Shown: positions 13,701 to 28,700 of the stretch, piece by piece | Layout of the letters: every line of letters starts with the position of its first letter | How positions within the stretch are numbered: position 1 is the stretch's first letter | Source of the DNA: Apostichopus japonicus | Taxonomy: Eukaryota > Echinodermata > Holothuroidea > Aspidochirotida > Stichopodidae | Reading direction: 5' to 3' | Assembly: GCF_037975245.1 (NCBI RefSeq) | Contig: NC_092567.1 | Span: 2,899,214-2,963,213 of the forward strand | Length of the DNA stretch: 64,000 nucleotides | The notes under the pieces: model-generated | What the model was told of the DNA's origin: nothing | The model's database searches: none | The model's input: the letters and a program-made list of their open reading frames with translations, nothing else | Position numbers and translations under genes: made by a program

Positions 13701-16700
13701 GTGTATGTGTGTATATGTGTGTATAAAAAAAAAAAAAAAACCAATGTGGTGTTAGGCTAGCATGTGGTCGAAGATAGCAGTAATAATGAAACTATTCCAT
13801 GGATAGCTTAGTTCCAGCCAACTGCCTTACAATTTGAGCAAATAAGCAGATTCTTAGTCTAGCTTTCCTCATTGACTTAGGCTGGTGGTTGACTACTATG
13901 GGGTCAAAGATAACAGCAATAACGAAAGTATTCGGTGAATATTTTAGTGCCGGCTAACTGCGACACAATTTAAGCGAATAAACAGATGGTTTGACTAGAT
14001 TTCAATGTTGACTCTTTGTGATTTTAGCCTACCATGTATTTGGAGATTTGTAGGGATTTTACGAAAACAAAATTTGTCGAGTGCACGTATCTTTGTTGTC
14101 ATCAAGCAGCTAGCCTAACTCTGGTAGTCCATAGCAAGTGCTTTCCTCTCATAGTTATAGCTACTGCATACGTTCGTGCATGCGTGAATAATGGAATTCT
14201 CAAAATTGCTATATTTTTTCAATCATTTGTTAATAGAAGGAAAGACTGGCAAGGACATTTACGGGATGTTATAAGATGGATTATAGACGGGAAACAAAAC
14301 AAAAACAATCACGGCTTTTGACTAAACGTTTATTCCAAATACGATCGTTTAGCGATGAATCCCTACATGGTCACAGCCGGAATGTATGTTTAATTCAAGT
14401 TGAGAGCTGAAATTTATTACGAGAAATCCTGACTTGGCAACTTTTGACATGCATGATTTGAAATCATATTGTGGGATCTCGCAATCCCGCGGCTAATGCG
14501 AACCTTGTATTGTAGTAAAAGAAACAGGCGCAAGTATTTTTATGAAAGGTTTTTTCTTTATTTCATGTGCATTTGCATTTTTATTTATTATACACCAAAA
14601 CATGATATTCAGTTGTTCATAACAACATGAGTATCGCTTGAAAACGTATATTTCGGAGATGTAATGTAGGTGTCATAGTGATCTGCCATGTATGTACATA
14701 ATACATTGTTTTTGACTAGCGACGTATATAACATTAAAGCAAGACTCACATATACTGTAGCTCTTTAGTCAAATCACCCCACCCCCACCCACACTCCCCC
14801 CCCCCAAAAAAAAAAGAAATACCATAACAACCAACGAGTAAATAGCACATAAGCAAGAAGCGCCGCGTGAAGTATTTATACCTGCCCTCCTGCACCCGAC
14901 CTCTCGCCTGTACTCGTTTCTTCCTAGTAATGCCTTTGGTTAGTTTTAATTAACTTAAACGATTACAATGAATCATATAGCGTCTACAATTTTTTTAGAC
15001 GTCTGTAGACAAGATGGTGAACCATACAGATCAAACATTACTGATCTGTTCTTGTATTTACGCGTTGACCGATGAATAAAACTATACTTGAATTGTATCT
15101 GAATCCCTCTCTTAACTACTACTTGCAAGATTAGTGGTTTCTCAAATATTAAGTTAAAACTTCGACAGATAACACGCGGTAAATGGAATAAAATATAGAT
15201 CGTTACATCAGGGAGTTGTTATTCCATAACAACTCCCTGGTTACATCATTAAGTGTATAATGCCGATGTAAAACTGTACCGAATCGATACACAATATGTA
15301 TATTGATGGCTTGAATAATTAATAAGCATAAAGCCTGTTTCACGCACTTCTCGCTTTGTATGCAGATATACAGACCGAAAACGTAAATTAGATAATTTTC
15401 TTCGATTGTTTCATGTTATTAAAGGGTGTGTGGCGAAGTCCCCGGAAGCTGCAGAATGTTTAAATAGGGTTGTCAGGAAGAAACTTAACTTCAATATTGT
15501 ACAGAACTTTTCTGATAGCTCAAGCGGGGTTGAGGGCTTTCTATGGAATACATTTCAAGCCCTGGTTGGTTCCAGGAGGGGAAGCCCATTGAAGATTTTA
15601 CATTTGGTGATATCCTCTATTCTCTCGTAACTTTAGTTTAAAGCACTCAAAAACAAAACAGATGTAATAAATAAATGATCGAAAATCTATTATGTATTCC
15701 AAGCAGGCTGGAGGGGATCCGATGGACTTAAGCTGCACCCTTTGAAGATAGTTTTCGTTCTCTTGAAGAAATTTTGAAACACGGAAATATATCTATGAGA
15801 AGAACTCACTTTTCAGCGGATTGTAGTGTTAGGCCCCGGTGGGTGGGGGGGGGGGTTAGCAGGCGGCGAAGCCTCTGGAAGCTGCTTCATTTTATTAGCC
15901 AAACATTATCCAAATATGGGGAACTGTAGGCGTAAGGGAGTAACAGACAGACCGATTCTGTTTTTTTCTTCGTTTTTGTATTATAACTCTTACTTTCGTA
16001 AGTGTATAAATGGAAAAAATATAATATGGTTTGAAAATTCACATATAGTGTTAAATGCTTTCCCTCATATCATTACCCACATATTATTTCTATAAATATT
16101 TGTTCAAGGCAAATCATGCATGTATGTTAATGTTTGCCAATACAAGTAGATTGTACTCTTTTCAAGCGTCGGTCAAGGGGGTGTTGTGGTTCTCCCCACC
16201 TCCCCAACCCCTCCACCACGTATTTCAAACTAACTTAAAATAGTTAAAACACAATGTTGCGTTTAGACTTAGATATTGGACATAAGTCAAGTCAAGTCAT
16301 ATAAGTCAAACTATGCCTCAAAAGGTATAATTTGAAGTTAAATTTTTGGTCTCTGTTTTGTTTTCGCATATTTTTTAATACAATTTGCAGCAATTTTAGA
16401 GATACAAGAACTTCGTTTGAAGAACTTGGAAGAAAATAATTTTAAACTTCGCGGTTTGATTTTGCTATTCAGATTGAAAGAATGGTTTAAGCGGAGGTGT
16501 AGATGTGTTTAAATGTGTTTGTTTTAAGGGGGCGGGGGTGTGGGGGTTGACAGACTCCGAGGAGCACAACATAACTTTAAAACCTTACACAATCATTGTC
16601 GCAGTGTAATTAAGTTGCCCAAAGTGTGTGATATCACTACTTTTTGGAAAGAGATTTAAAGCATCAATTGATGTGATGGCTTCTCACAATAACATCTTAT

Positions 16701-19700
16701 AGGGCAGTGATCTCGAAAGAGCGAAATGAAAGGAATATGATTTATCTCTTAAATCAACCAAGCCTAGCAATATTAAGTGTTGTTACATTTCTATTATTCA
16801 GTTCGTTGTTTACTATCACAGTTAGACTCTGTTCTGGGTGTCTCCTTCATATAAAATGGCAATCATGTGTTGCTGATTCATTACTCTCTTGTATGTAACT
16901 CAACAACAATCAACAAGTGAAAAGAAATTCACATAGTTGGTAAAAGCCTTACTAAATGTAAGAAATGTTAAGTGTGTCCATTATGACGTCATTGTGACAA
17001 TACCTTTTACATATCTTGATTTCAAGGATGATGGAATGGATCCAACTGGAATAGTGTCTGGCAGATCGTTCCCTCCAAACCTATGGAGAGAAGTAGAGTA
17101 ATCATTGTGTAAGGTGTAAAAGACGTAGAGGAATGTCCTCCTAGTCAGGTTTTTTGTTTACTAAATCAATGAGGATAACAACGCAAACAATAAATAACAA
17201 GGACATAAATCACATCTGATTGATCATTAGATCAGAATTAATTATCATCACAAGTCTCGTGCTCAAACGATTCTACGAAAAATAAACTAGAATGGAAATA
17301 GTATCGTAGATAATAATGATGATAGTTGGAACTGCTGTATGTAAATTGTATGTGGTTGATATTGTGAAATGTATAGCCGTCCACATTATCAGAATTGGCT
17401 GAACTGCCATTTTTTGCTCGGATCACGTGATTTATATCGTATGTTATTTTTGGCAAATGTATTGATGATATAGTTCGTCTTCGTGAATCCTCGCTTTAAA
17501 TGAGAACTGAAAATGACTGAGATTGTTAGAGTTCAGTGGTAAGATACGAAATCTAGAAAAATAAATCTTAAAGCTGAAAAAAAAATCTTTTTTAATCTCA
17601 AAAGAGTTTAAGATGCTACAAATAACATATTTCAATGTAATGGCGGGATAACAAACCTGCAAAACATACACTAAAACGGAGGAAGAATGTAAGGGAGAGG
17701 GGTAGGAGGGTCGAGGACATAGCAACATTCTTTACTGGGCGCAACAATTTTTCATCTCGGGTTGGAGTTAAACATAAATTGTTACTATTATATGATATAC
17801 CAACGTTATTTAAGTATTTATTCAATATCAACCTTCATAATTGTATCGCATTGCACGCATTGTTTTTGTCTTTGATCTAAATGAAATTGTACAAAAGTAT
17901 AACATTTTTGTGGAGTTGATAATAATGACCTTAATCATTACACAATCGAATCTTTCTATCCAACTATTTTCTCAATGAAGAGCTGCATGTGTCCAAAATT
18001 TCCGACCCCTTCATAACTTGGAATTATTAAGACTTCCTGGTCATACTTTGTTAAGAATACGCTAATGCCATCGTCGTTGATTCGCAAAAGAAAACTTTTA
18101 TTGGAAGGTGGAGGCACAACCACTGAGGGGAGGCAAAAGTTTTCAGCAAAAGTTTTCTTTATACCGGTACTTTTGAACTGCATATTTTATCATTATTATT
18201 ATTTTGAAGCCAAATAGCAATTTTTTAGACATGAAGGCACTTGTTACAAACACACAACAAAAAGAGGGCACTTGAGTTTATCGAGCACGAAATGAAATTA
18301 TTTGGATTAACCGGTAACAGATAGTGCATAATATCCAATAAATATGTTAAAGTCTAGCTCAGTATCATCCTACCTTATACCTGAATTGCCCAGTTCTATG
18401 TAAAACACTACTCCGGAAAATTGAAAGAAAATATATACAGTAGGTTATGTTCCTTGTATCTAATTAGCATAATTAACGCATAAATACTGCTACTTCTTAT
18501 GTAAAACGTTTCTTTACAATCGTTAGTTTTCTGTATCTATCCAGTGACTGGTTAAAGCAGGCGCGTTCGAATATTTCACTAATCTTATATATAATGTAAG
18601 GGTTATAGCGGACACAACAACTCAATGTACACATGTAGGCAATATATTGGAAATAATTGTTGCACTAATCATTTATATTGCTACAGCATTGAAAACTATT
18701 TATTAAAGGTTATATTTTAATAAAAGGGTTCTCTAAGCAGCTAGGCCTGTACTGTAGTGTCTCAAACAATTAAAATACAACATCTGTAAAATACCTACGA
18801 AGATAGCTTGGCTTCTGTTACATAAGGGCTCCTCTACTTAACTAGGCATATAATATACATAAACTAGGTGTGCGGGAGTCCTAAGCATATGCAGCACCTC
18901 ACTGCTACTTTGAACCGCTGCTCAATTAGAGCGGCGACTTCGTACAATTTCCCAATTAATTATCTGTCTTTTAGCTGCAGATTGATGCGTGAAAAATATC
19001 GCTAGCACTACATTTCACTGCTTAAATCAAAGCGATCTTTTACGCAATGATAATCTGAGGCTGTAAGATCTCTCCAGAAAACTTGTCTCAAAACGAATTT
19101 TGACTGATAGCCTGGAGGAAAATTGGCTTAAGAAATAATGAAGGAGATGTTTTGCCATCTTAAGTGTATTGGTATTCTGACTCGTATTCTTCACGTTGTT
19201 GTGTTAACGAACCCTAATCGACCCAACCGTTGCTGGCCTACACAACATAAAATTGCTCACAGGCCTAGCCAGGTTCGTTCAAATTGTCCCATAATCATAA
19301 ACGTGACGAAAGTCGAACGTTACTTTTAAGGCCTAGCTATGCTGAAACTGGTGGAAGAGACTACACAAATTTGGATCAACAACCGATCCAGACAAAAGCT
19401 CGTGAACTCACTGCCAAACTAAGACCATTTTACACAATTATTTCGCGTTGAGATTGGTCATAGTAAAAAATCTAAATAGACGAACTGTTAAGTTTCATAA
19501 ACGCTGCCTTGTCACAACGAAACTACATTCAATCTGAAATAAATAAGACGAAAACGCCCAACAGAACCGCTGTATTACAAAATACATCTTTCTGCACGCA
19601 AAATAAGGCTTCCGAGCGGCACGTTGAAGCCAATGAAAATATGTTCGTATTTTCAGTTTTAGATTCTACGGATGCCCATAAGCTCATTACCAATTGCCAA

Positions 19701-22700
19701 TAGCCTCATATTCGTATGAGACGTAACGAGCACGTTATCTGATAGGCTGGTTGGTGGGAGATATGGTAGTTTATAAAACAAGGTTTCCAAAATTTGACCC
19801 CCGGTGACCCCAAATGACCTTTGATCTCCACAAAAAAAAAAAAAAAAAAAAAAACATAGGCTGTTGCTCCTCAATGTGGTCCTCCTATTCACGAAATGTG
19901 AGATTGGTCCAAGCTTACCTTCTTGAGATATCGTGTTTACAAGTTTTTCAGTATTTGGCGCTTGTGACCCCAAATGACCTCCCCACAAAACAATAGGGTT
20001 CTTCTACTCAATGTGGTACCTATATACACCAAATTTTTAGATTGGACCAAGCTTCCCTACTTGAGATATCGTGTTCACAAGCGAGGCATCACACACACAC
20101 ACACACATACCTGTACGTCCTCATACAAAAGGTGTATAGTCAAATCATCGTCCTTTGAGGTCCGATAATACAAACACACACACACACATGTTTGTGTTTC
20201 ATTCAGACCGAGGACCCCATTGTATTTTCCATTGTTCAAATCCATGTACCCTAACTTTAACAATACCCCATACAATAGAATTCTTCCGAGGACGTGGTGA
20301 TTCTTTAGAAATCACAACCGAGGACCTGAAATTCTTTTGTTCAAGTCCTCGACACACACACACACACTCTCCGCCTGCATGAATGCATACGTTACGATTA
20401 TCATCGAAACCAAAAATAAAAGCGTTAATGCTTGAAGTCAGATTGATGAACAGTGAAGTGTTCAAGCTTGCTTAAATTTACAGGTCAAACACTCTTCACC
20501 TTGGTTTTAATCTTCAAATTTATCTATAAAACTATAAAACTACGTATCGCCGAGTATGTTGTCCTGTATAATGTGTATTACGTCATGTGGCTGGGGTTAA
20601 AACAATGTGTAGTGTTGAGATAACTGAGCGTGTGTATACATACGAAATGGGTCAACAAAGTTGAGAGAAGATAGTGACTTACTTTAATTAGGTATGCAAA
20701 ATTCGGGTTTATGGTTCTTCAACAGTTCAAAACTTCGATCATGTCTTACGTAATCGTTGATTTATTGAGAGCAAACAACATTGTTGAAAAATTGGCAACG
20801 CGTTATGTAAACGCTGAAACACCTAGCCCACCCGTCACGAAGTGTGCACAACTTTATCTTGCATTCTTATGCCTAGAGGTCTATGCGTAGAGTATTCATC
20901 TTTCTCTTCATGCGTTCTGAAAGCGTAGACTCGCGGTATTTAGACACACTTAGTTTACATGTTTTCACTCTATTCGCTGCGATTTGACGGGAGGAAAACC
21001 CCGGATGTGCGACCGACGGAATACAATAACCCACAGATCTCTACTAACTGTATTTCCAGGAACATAACACCTCTCCTTCGGTTTCTTTTCTGTTTTATTT
21101 TCCTTTCTTTTTCTTTTTACTTGTCGACCATGTTACTATCACAATTTAATTATGTTCAGTTTTAATATACATACCACCATGATTCATGTAAAACATCGCA
21201 AATTATCACGCAATGAATTCATTTCAACAAGTGAATAACTGCTTCTTTTTTTCCTGCTCAGCAACAAAGCTAAATGAACTGTGGCCATATTTACGACCTG
21301 GATATGCCCCTGGCAGTTGTATAAGTGTTTATTCTGATTGTTAACTTGTAGGTTCATTCATTGTGTACCGGGGATAGAAATCTGTACTTCATTTTGTTAG
21401 CGTGTGTTATAACAATAATGTAAACCATTGTAAAGAAAGTTCTGAAGGCGATGATGACAGCCTTCTAAGCCTTTCTAAATTCGCTAAAAACAGTTAAGTT
21501 GCAAATTTGAAATCGATTTCTAGTTGTCGTTATCCATTATACATTTTAAACGTCGATGGAAAAATTTAATCACTTTCGCCTGATCTGTGTAGATAAAAAA
21601 GAACTAGTGCGGTATATAATTCGATATTTAAAGAGATAAAAGATCTCATCAAACGAATCTTTGAGGATCTCAAGTGCTTTTTTTTTCTTGCTCGTGTTGT
21701 TGTTTGCTTGTTTATGATTTATGGCTGAGAAATATATTAACTTGGTTATTACTATATTTCAGATTTGTTATAAGGCGACATGAACCTTCGAATTGCTTTC
21801 TCCCTGCTAAACACGAGCAATATTTTATCTCCACCGTTTAACCGTTTAATCAACTTCACAGAACAAAACTGTTCTCAATAAAACTAGGCAATTAAGAACC
21901 CACAATGTTTGTAGTCACATATTAGATATGTGAGTTATATTAAGGGCTATTCAATTATGTGCTAATTAGACAGACTTCCATATACCAACGAGAAGTACTA
22001 ACATAAAGGGAAAAAACAAAGAAAGGGAAATAAAACAATCCTTCTATCGAATTAGGGAGAGGCGCAAGTGAGGGATGTATTAAACAACCAAGGAAATCAA
22101 GTTTACTCATTTAAAATATATAATATCATGGCATATGACATACAGTATTACTGAATGGCTGTTAGATATATACCTAACAAGTATTGAATAAAATGATGCA
22201 TTATTCCCAGCCACTGCTAGACACAGACTGACCTTCTCATCGTCGGTTTCCATGGTTACGTTGTCTGGCAGTGACAACATTCCAGGTGTACAATACACAC
22301 GCATTACTCGTTTATCTTTCTATTCATTATCTTTAACCCTGGCTCGTGTCATCTATTATTATGCTAATGAGGTATTTAAGGGAGATCCAGGTGTGTCATC
22401 TCTACTGCTAACTTATTTTACTTTAGAAATAAATTGTTTGAATCAATCGTCTGTGCAGAAAACTATTGTAGAAGTAAAGTAGGCCTACTGTGTGTACTAA
22501 AACGGTGATGATGTTATCGGGTAGAAACGGAATTGATTTGAAGGGCTCCCTAAAAAAGATGATGTGCGAAGGGGAGGGGGCGCGGTGAAGGAAGGGGTGG
22601 TGGTGGGTATAGGTAAGGTGTCTGAAGGGGAGTGGGGCAGAGGAGGCGAGACTAAAATTACCCAAGAGCAAACTGGGATTGGGGTTAAGTATTTAGTCTA

Positions 22701-25700
22701 GATAGGGAATCAACATTCTCTGTTACATTTTGTTTATAGTCAGACCAAACAAAACCCCCGAAGTGTATTATTTCCAGTAATATTTTCTCCGCGGTCACAG
22801 TTATTCCCGGAATGGCGTTGTTTCACATGTAACATACGTTAAGCAGCTTTCGTTCTCACATATTTCATTTGTGTAACTACTCAGTAGCTTTTGTCTTTTC
22901 TTTTGAGATTTGGGTGATATTAAAATATTAAACAGTTTTTGTTTAAAGTTATGAATTATACAAAACTGAAAGCTCTCGGTTAAATTTTTCATTATTGTTG
23001 ATAATTATGTTAAAATATAAGCATGAATATATATTTATTATTATTTTTTTTTAACTTTATAGTTAACTCAATTTCAATTATTTATTTCCTTCTAGTTAAC
23101 CTTTATTTTGTTTCAATTTGTTAACTTATTTTGCGTAACTGTTTTTTAAATTTCGACAACTAAAACTGTTTTATTGGTTGCTTCTTTTGTATACATTTCA
23201 GTTTTGCTAGAGTGTCATAATCTGATCACAATTATGAGGAGTTTATAACAACAAAGTTATAAGTTATTGCTATTTTCATTGCCATCATTTACTACTTTAA
23301 TATTAATAACGATTTTCAATCTCTTTAGTTTCTTATATTAATTGTACATAATTGAGAATCAACTATTTTGGAGGTCTCAGTCAAAAGTAACAGTTATTCC
23401 TTATAAAACTTTACTTTAGAATATTAATTTTACTCGCTAGAATTAGTAAAATCCAATTTCCTTGTCTATATATCTCTTATTTTATCCTAATAAACATTCC
23501 TGTCATTATAAAACCTAATACTTAGTTAAATTGTTAAACTAAACAAAGAACATTTTGAACAACCACCACCGACCCATCCACCCCTCTCTTAACAGCACCC
23601 TCTTAAAATATTCCCTAATAATCCATTATATTTTGTTTTATTTATCATACCATTCTACATAACACCTTCCACGATGACCTAATTATTGAAATAAATTCAA
23701 CTAAACTAATTAAATTCAATCCTTGACATTAAAATACAGTAGAAATTACATTCTCTATTGTTAGTTTAATATTGACAACTTTCATAATTAAATTAATTCC
23801 CTGTGTACCTGTTATGATGATTCTAACATCTACACCGAAATACTTACGTCAGCTCCTTCAAGCTTGTACACTGTGAGGAGTAAGACAAGATGGCCGCCAA
23901 CTCTTCATTAGTTAGTCTCCTGTTGTAGTCATAGATCCACAGCCACTGGAGAGAACTCAGGATAGAGAGAGAGAGACCAGACTTAAGGATAAGGTTCAGA
24001 CCAGACTCATCAACTCTAGGAGAGCAGGACCATAGCACCACACGGGAGATAGGAATCTAGAATGAAAGAATAGAGTTACTGATAATAGAGTAGATAGAGA
24101 TAAATAGATTGGATTTGGTTAGGATTAGAATAATTATTATGATATTATAAATATTAAAAATAACGAAATAAAAATAAAGGAAAGTTAAAGCGATAAACTA
24201 GGACATTTAGGTCGTGTTTATTTGTAAGAAGCAATCAGTTATTGGAACGGAAATATGGGGCTGATTTCAAGGAGTCCCAAATATAAACAGGGATAATTAG
24301 ATTATATTAGAGAAAAATAAAGTGGTAATGTAGGATTAGAGGGTTAGTTTTATTGTTTTACAATTAAATTATTAATTACAGTTTTTATGGCTAGTAAAAG
24401 GTTTAATAAAATAAGAATGTGAGGCTACACATTTTTATTTATTAGTTAATAGGAAACAAATCTCAATGACGGGTTGAGAATTTTATAAGAAATGGGTCAA
24501 TAATAATTGAGATTATCTATCTTTTGAAGAAAAATATTGATCAAATTTATTTGTATTTTTATTTAGAACTTTCAGAAGGAAAATGTAATTTAATGTTATA
24601 GGGATCATGAAAAGGAAACTTCTACTCTAACTAATACCAGGTTTTTATAAAGTATAAGGAGAGTTTGAAGAATTATATTTAAATCAATAGGTTGTTTCTT
24701 ATAATTAAAATGCAGTTTAGAGAAGCAGATGTACGGTAGATCAAATTCAAGTTTCCAGAGAGAAGGTTGACGAGGCTTAAACTCAAAATTTAATTTACAA
24801 ATTATTTCATTATTAATCCAAATCCGACTATTCTGCTTGAATTATAATTATTTCTAATTAATATGATTTGTTTAAAGATGATGTCCATCTGTGTTTAATT
24901 AGTTAATTATCAAATTCATTCCTAAATTACGGTTTGAGTGTGACATAACTTCTAGTAGATTTTTTCGAAATGTAACATTTTTCTTTCTTTGTGTTTGTAG
25001 ATATTCCTAAATTGGGTATTGCTTATGATTTTAACTTTCTAAACTTTATCGTTTCTTCCAATTAAATAGTAACATCCGCTAATTATATATTTTTTTTTAC
25101 AAATAATATTGTTATCTGTAAACACTTCATATCCTTGAGGGTTTAATTATACTAATTAATTATTACTTTTAAGTTTAATCGGGTTGATTGGGTCTTCATT
25201 GAAATATCTTCTGTTACATGGAGTTCATCGGGTGTGAACAGTTAGCGGAACATTTAACGTTTGAGCTACGGCTCTGGCGAACTTCTGCTATTGAGAGTTG
25301 CAGCAGGGTAAAATAGGTGGCGCACTTTCAATTCAAAACCATTTTACTTTTTAAACATCATGTGGCCATAAGTCTGTTGGCTTGGAAATGACGTACAGTT
25401 TTTATAATTATGTGGGCAAAATTAAGACAAACCAGCTGTCAGTAGAACACCACGATCTAGTTGCTCCTGGAAAAACATGGACGAAAGATTCCTTTTAATA
25501 ACTATGTATTGCATTTGATTATTATTAGACTTAATAGGAAAACTGTTTTATAGAGGCTCAAAGCTCTCGGCCCTATACAGTATTTAACAAAGGTATATTT
25601 CATATAAAGTGTCAGGTATATTGGCAGGAGTATGGTCATTCAACTAATCAGTTATTAAATAACATTATTTCAGTTAGCCTGCTCGGTAAAAAAGCTGCAG

Positions 25701-28700
25701 GTTTCTCACACAAGTGGCTCAAATGTCCGACCTGGTAGATTTAATAAGTTAGGTGATTAAAATGATAATTTTGGAATGTTATAGATTGACTTGTATTAAT
25801 GCGTATAAGGCTATGTTATGTACGATTAAAATCGAGTTGAATCATTTTCTGTGATTTAAATTTTTTTGAGGAATAACAAAGTTTCTAGAGTTTGTCTATT
25901 GATACATTTTGTTAGCTAGAATGAAGTAAATGTTAGGCATCAGTACACCTAGAATGTTAATCGCTGGTTTCATTTTTCGCTTAATTTAAGATCCCTAAAG
26001 AAAACTCAGTGTCTCGATTGTATTTTATTCAATTCCTTTATAGTTAAGATATGCTTTAACTTGGACTTTTCTGATATTCAGTCAGCAACTAGGCTAAGAT
26101 CTCTATTATTTATGAGTTAGATTTGCTAAGCATGTCCTCTCGCTAAAAGTAGATAATTATAGTTTTTCGAAGGTGATGAGTGAGTTTTCTAACATAGCCT
26201 AACTTTATTACTACTAGTCTAGCTTATAGCCTAACTAAGTTTGGCCTGGCCGCTTTCCCCCTCTAGCCTATGCCTCTATACCATACCGTCAAATTATCTC
26301 ACTTATCAATGAACGCTGTCTTAACTATTAACAGTGGTTCCTCTCCATTAAATAATCCATCTTATTAACCAACAAGTCAATGGTAACAAACAACTCCCAG
26401 TCTCCCACGAATATAATACGTACTCTGCAGCTCCACTAATGTAACACTAAAACATTCGTTGTCAGTGATATAGATACTAGAGGTGAACAGGTATTCAATA
26501 GCATATACAGGTGTTTTCCAGCTGTTCGCGGGTGATGTTTGAAATTTGTAACATACATTTTGGCGCCAATAGAAGTAAATGTACGAGAGATGTAACGTTA
26601 TACATACCCGGTGAAAACAGACAGTTTGAAAACTGACGTCGATTGGGTATGTCTTAAGGAAGGGGTCGAGGAAGTAAATAATACAACACAACCTATATCA
26701 ATTAGATCAAGCTATCATTGACATTTCTACCTAAGCGGTAGGGTGTTAGTTCCCGTGCACCCCTCCCCCTCCCCCACCACCGGTTAAAATTTGGGCAAAT
26801 AGCATTTCATGTACACATTCCCCCACCCTATTATCTGCTAGTGGATGCATAAACAAGCAATAAACACAAAAGTTTGAATACCGTCTGTTTCAAATGATTT
26901 AAAGAGTACATGTTTAATGAATAATAAAACCTACATGGAATAACATAAATTGAACAGCCTTGCTCCGTCCTACACATCTTGCAGACACATCGCGCAGACA
27001 AAACGTGTCTGTGTCAAGTTACATTTTTGTTTTTACATATATTCACTAAATCATCATGAAATTATCGGAATAAATGTAACTCAGGCGCGTATCCAGGATT
27101 TTCAAACCCGGGGGACGCGAATTACTATCTAAGCGGAGCGCCACCATCGGTTGGCGCGCAGCGTACAAGAAAATTTCTTGTTTTGAAACCCCCCAGATCA
27201 CCGGAAACGGCACTTCTCGGGCTTGAAATGACCAACCAGATGTACACCTTTTGCCTGAGAACCAAGTATTTCCTAATAGTTTTTTTTTTCCATCCATAAC
27301 CTTTTAGAAGATTGTCAACCCGGCACACATCATGTTCGACCTGATCGCATCTCATGTGGGTCTTTGCTTTGTAGGTGATTCTACGTCCCGGCCCACAATA
27401 CCCGTCAGCCCCACTTTTCAAGGTTTTAAGCCCCATATTTGTTCAGAATTTGAAAATTCCCATTTCTCGTGAATAAACTCACTTCAAAACATAGCCATAA
27501 TCTTGTACAAAATTTCATCTATGGACAATCAATATAGAAAAAACTTCCTTGAACCCCTAACAGACCGGTCAAAATTGCACGAGTAGAGGGAAGTGTGATG
27601 TAGAATGTTGGTCAGAAATTTTCGAAAATTCCGACACAGTTAATTTCTTGATGTACAAATATTAAAACCTGTTATAACGGCTATTATAAAACTTGGTTGA
27701 AGGAAATGAAAAAATAGCAGATATTTCCGAAACCGAACACTACACACATAGGCGTAGGAGGCGCGGCGGCAGTGGCGGAGCTAGGGGTATTGGTCAGGAG
27801 TGGCGAGAATGGTCTGAAGGGGCGCTTTCGACACTATCTAAGCGGAGCGCCACCACTGGTTGGCGCGTAGCGTACAGAAAATTTTTGAGTAAAGATACTC
27901 CCTAGATCGCCGGAAATGACCCTTTCCGGGCCTGGCTAATTTGCAGATAAACGAAGAATAAGGTGTCATCGCCAAATTACACCAACAAAATGTGAGAAAT
28001 GTCAATAAGTAGATGAGAGCGCAATAAAAAAGTCAAAAATCACGAATAAGTAAAAAGTGGTAAAGAGCTGAAAAAGGCGCCAGCAGTCCATTTGAGTCCG
28101 TCAGGGGGGGGGGGGGCATCCGCCCCCCTGACCATATGGACGCTCCGCCACTGCGCGGCGGGGTGCAGGCCCTAATTCGCCATTACTAATGTAAAAGAGA
28201 GTTTTGACATAATTGGACCTCCATGCTTTTTATACATCTACATGAGACATGTCGTTGTTTACATTAGCATCCCGCGGTATACTGCGCAATTTGAACGGAC
28301 CGTACGGTACATGATGGCATGCGATGTAATAACCGATACTTGCTTATATGATATTGACAAGAACACGTTGAACGCGCGCTTCGCGCGCGAAAATTTTTGG
28401 TTATTTTTTCAGGCAAGTCGGACAGTTTTGAGGCTTTTCATCCTGGAACGCCATTTTCATGCTCACTGATATGATGTTATATCTGCTGTTTGCGTTACAA
28501 ATTCGAACAGGCGCGTAGCGAGGAATTTGCCAAGGGAGAGGCGAAGCCTGTAGGCAAATTATCTAAGCGTAGCGCCACCATAGGTTGGCGCGAAGCGTAC
28601 AAGCAAATTTTGGCCGAAAATGTCTCCCAGATCGCTGGAAATGACACTTCCCAGGCCTTGTTAGTTGCCTCTAAGCACTTTCTATTTTGAAATTACTTAG

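Larger units (their letters stand above)
4597..17010. other. Intron between coding exons 6 and 7, 12.4 kb
   Basis: It holds the CRE pair and two further TGACGTCA sites (6349, 12380), C-runs near 5801 and 6819, the hairpins at 8370 and 15209, the short repeats at 10672, 12063 and 13745, a transposon end at 11524 and the unrecognised frame at 12947. The rest is AT-rich with no supported gene. Confidence 0.5.

Noticed and set aside
20087-20366. CACA tracts as a CRISPR-like or regulatory array
   Set aside because: They are ordinary (CA)n microsatellites without regular spacers.
22212-22243. Exon-like block on the minus strand (NVTMETDDEK followed by GTCAGT)
   Set aside because: It lies between coding exons 5 and 6, but in the phase required after exon 5 it hits a stop, whereas 24056-23848 joins 17080-17011 directly and completes an LRR motif.
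27693-28690. Repeated short frames with SKRSATxGWRxAY
   Set aside because: The same phrase appears wherever the hAT-like module GCGGAGCGCCACC occurs; it is a translation of a non-coding repeat, not a peptide family.
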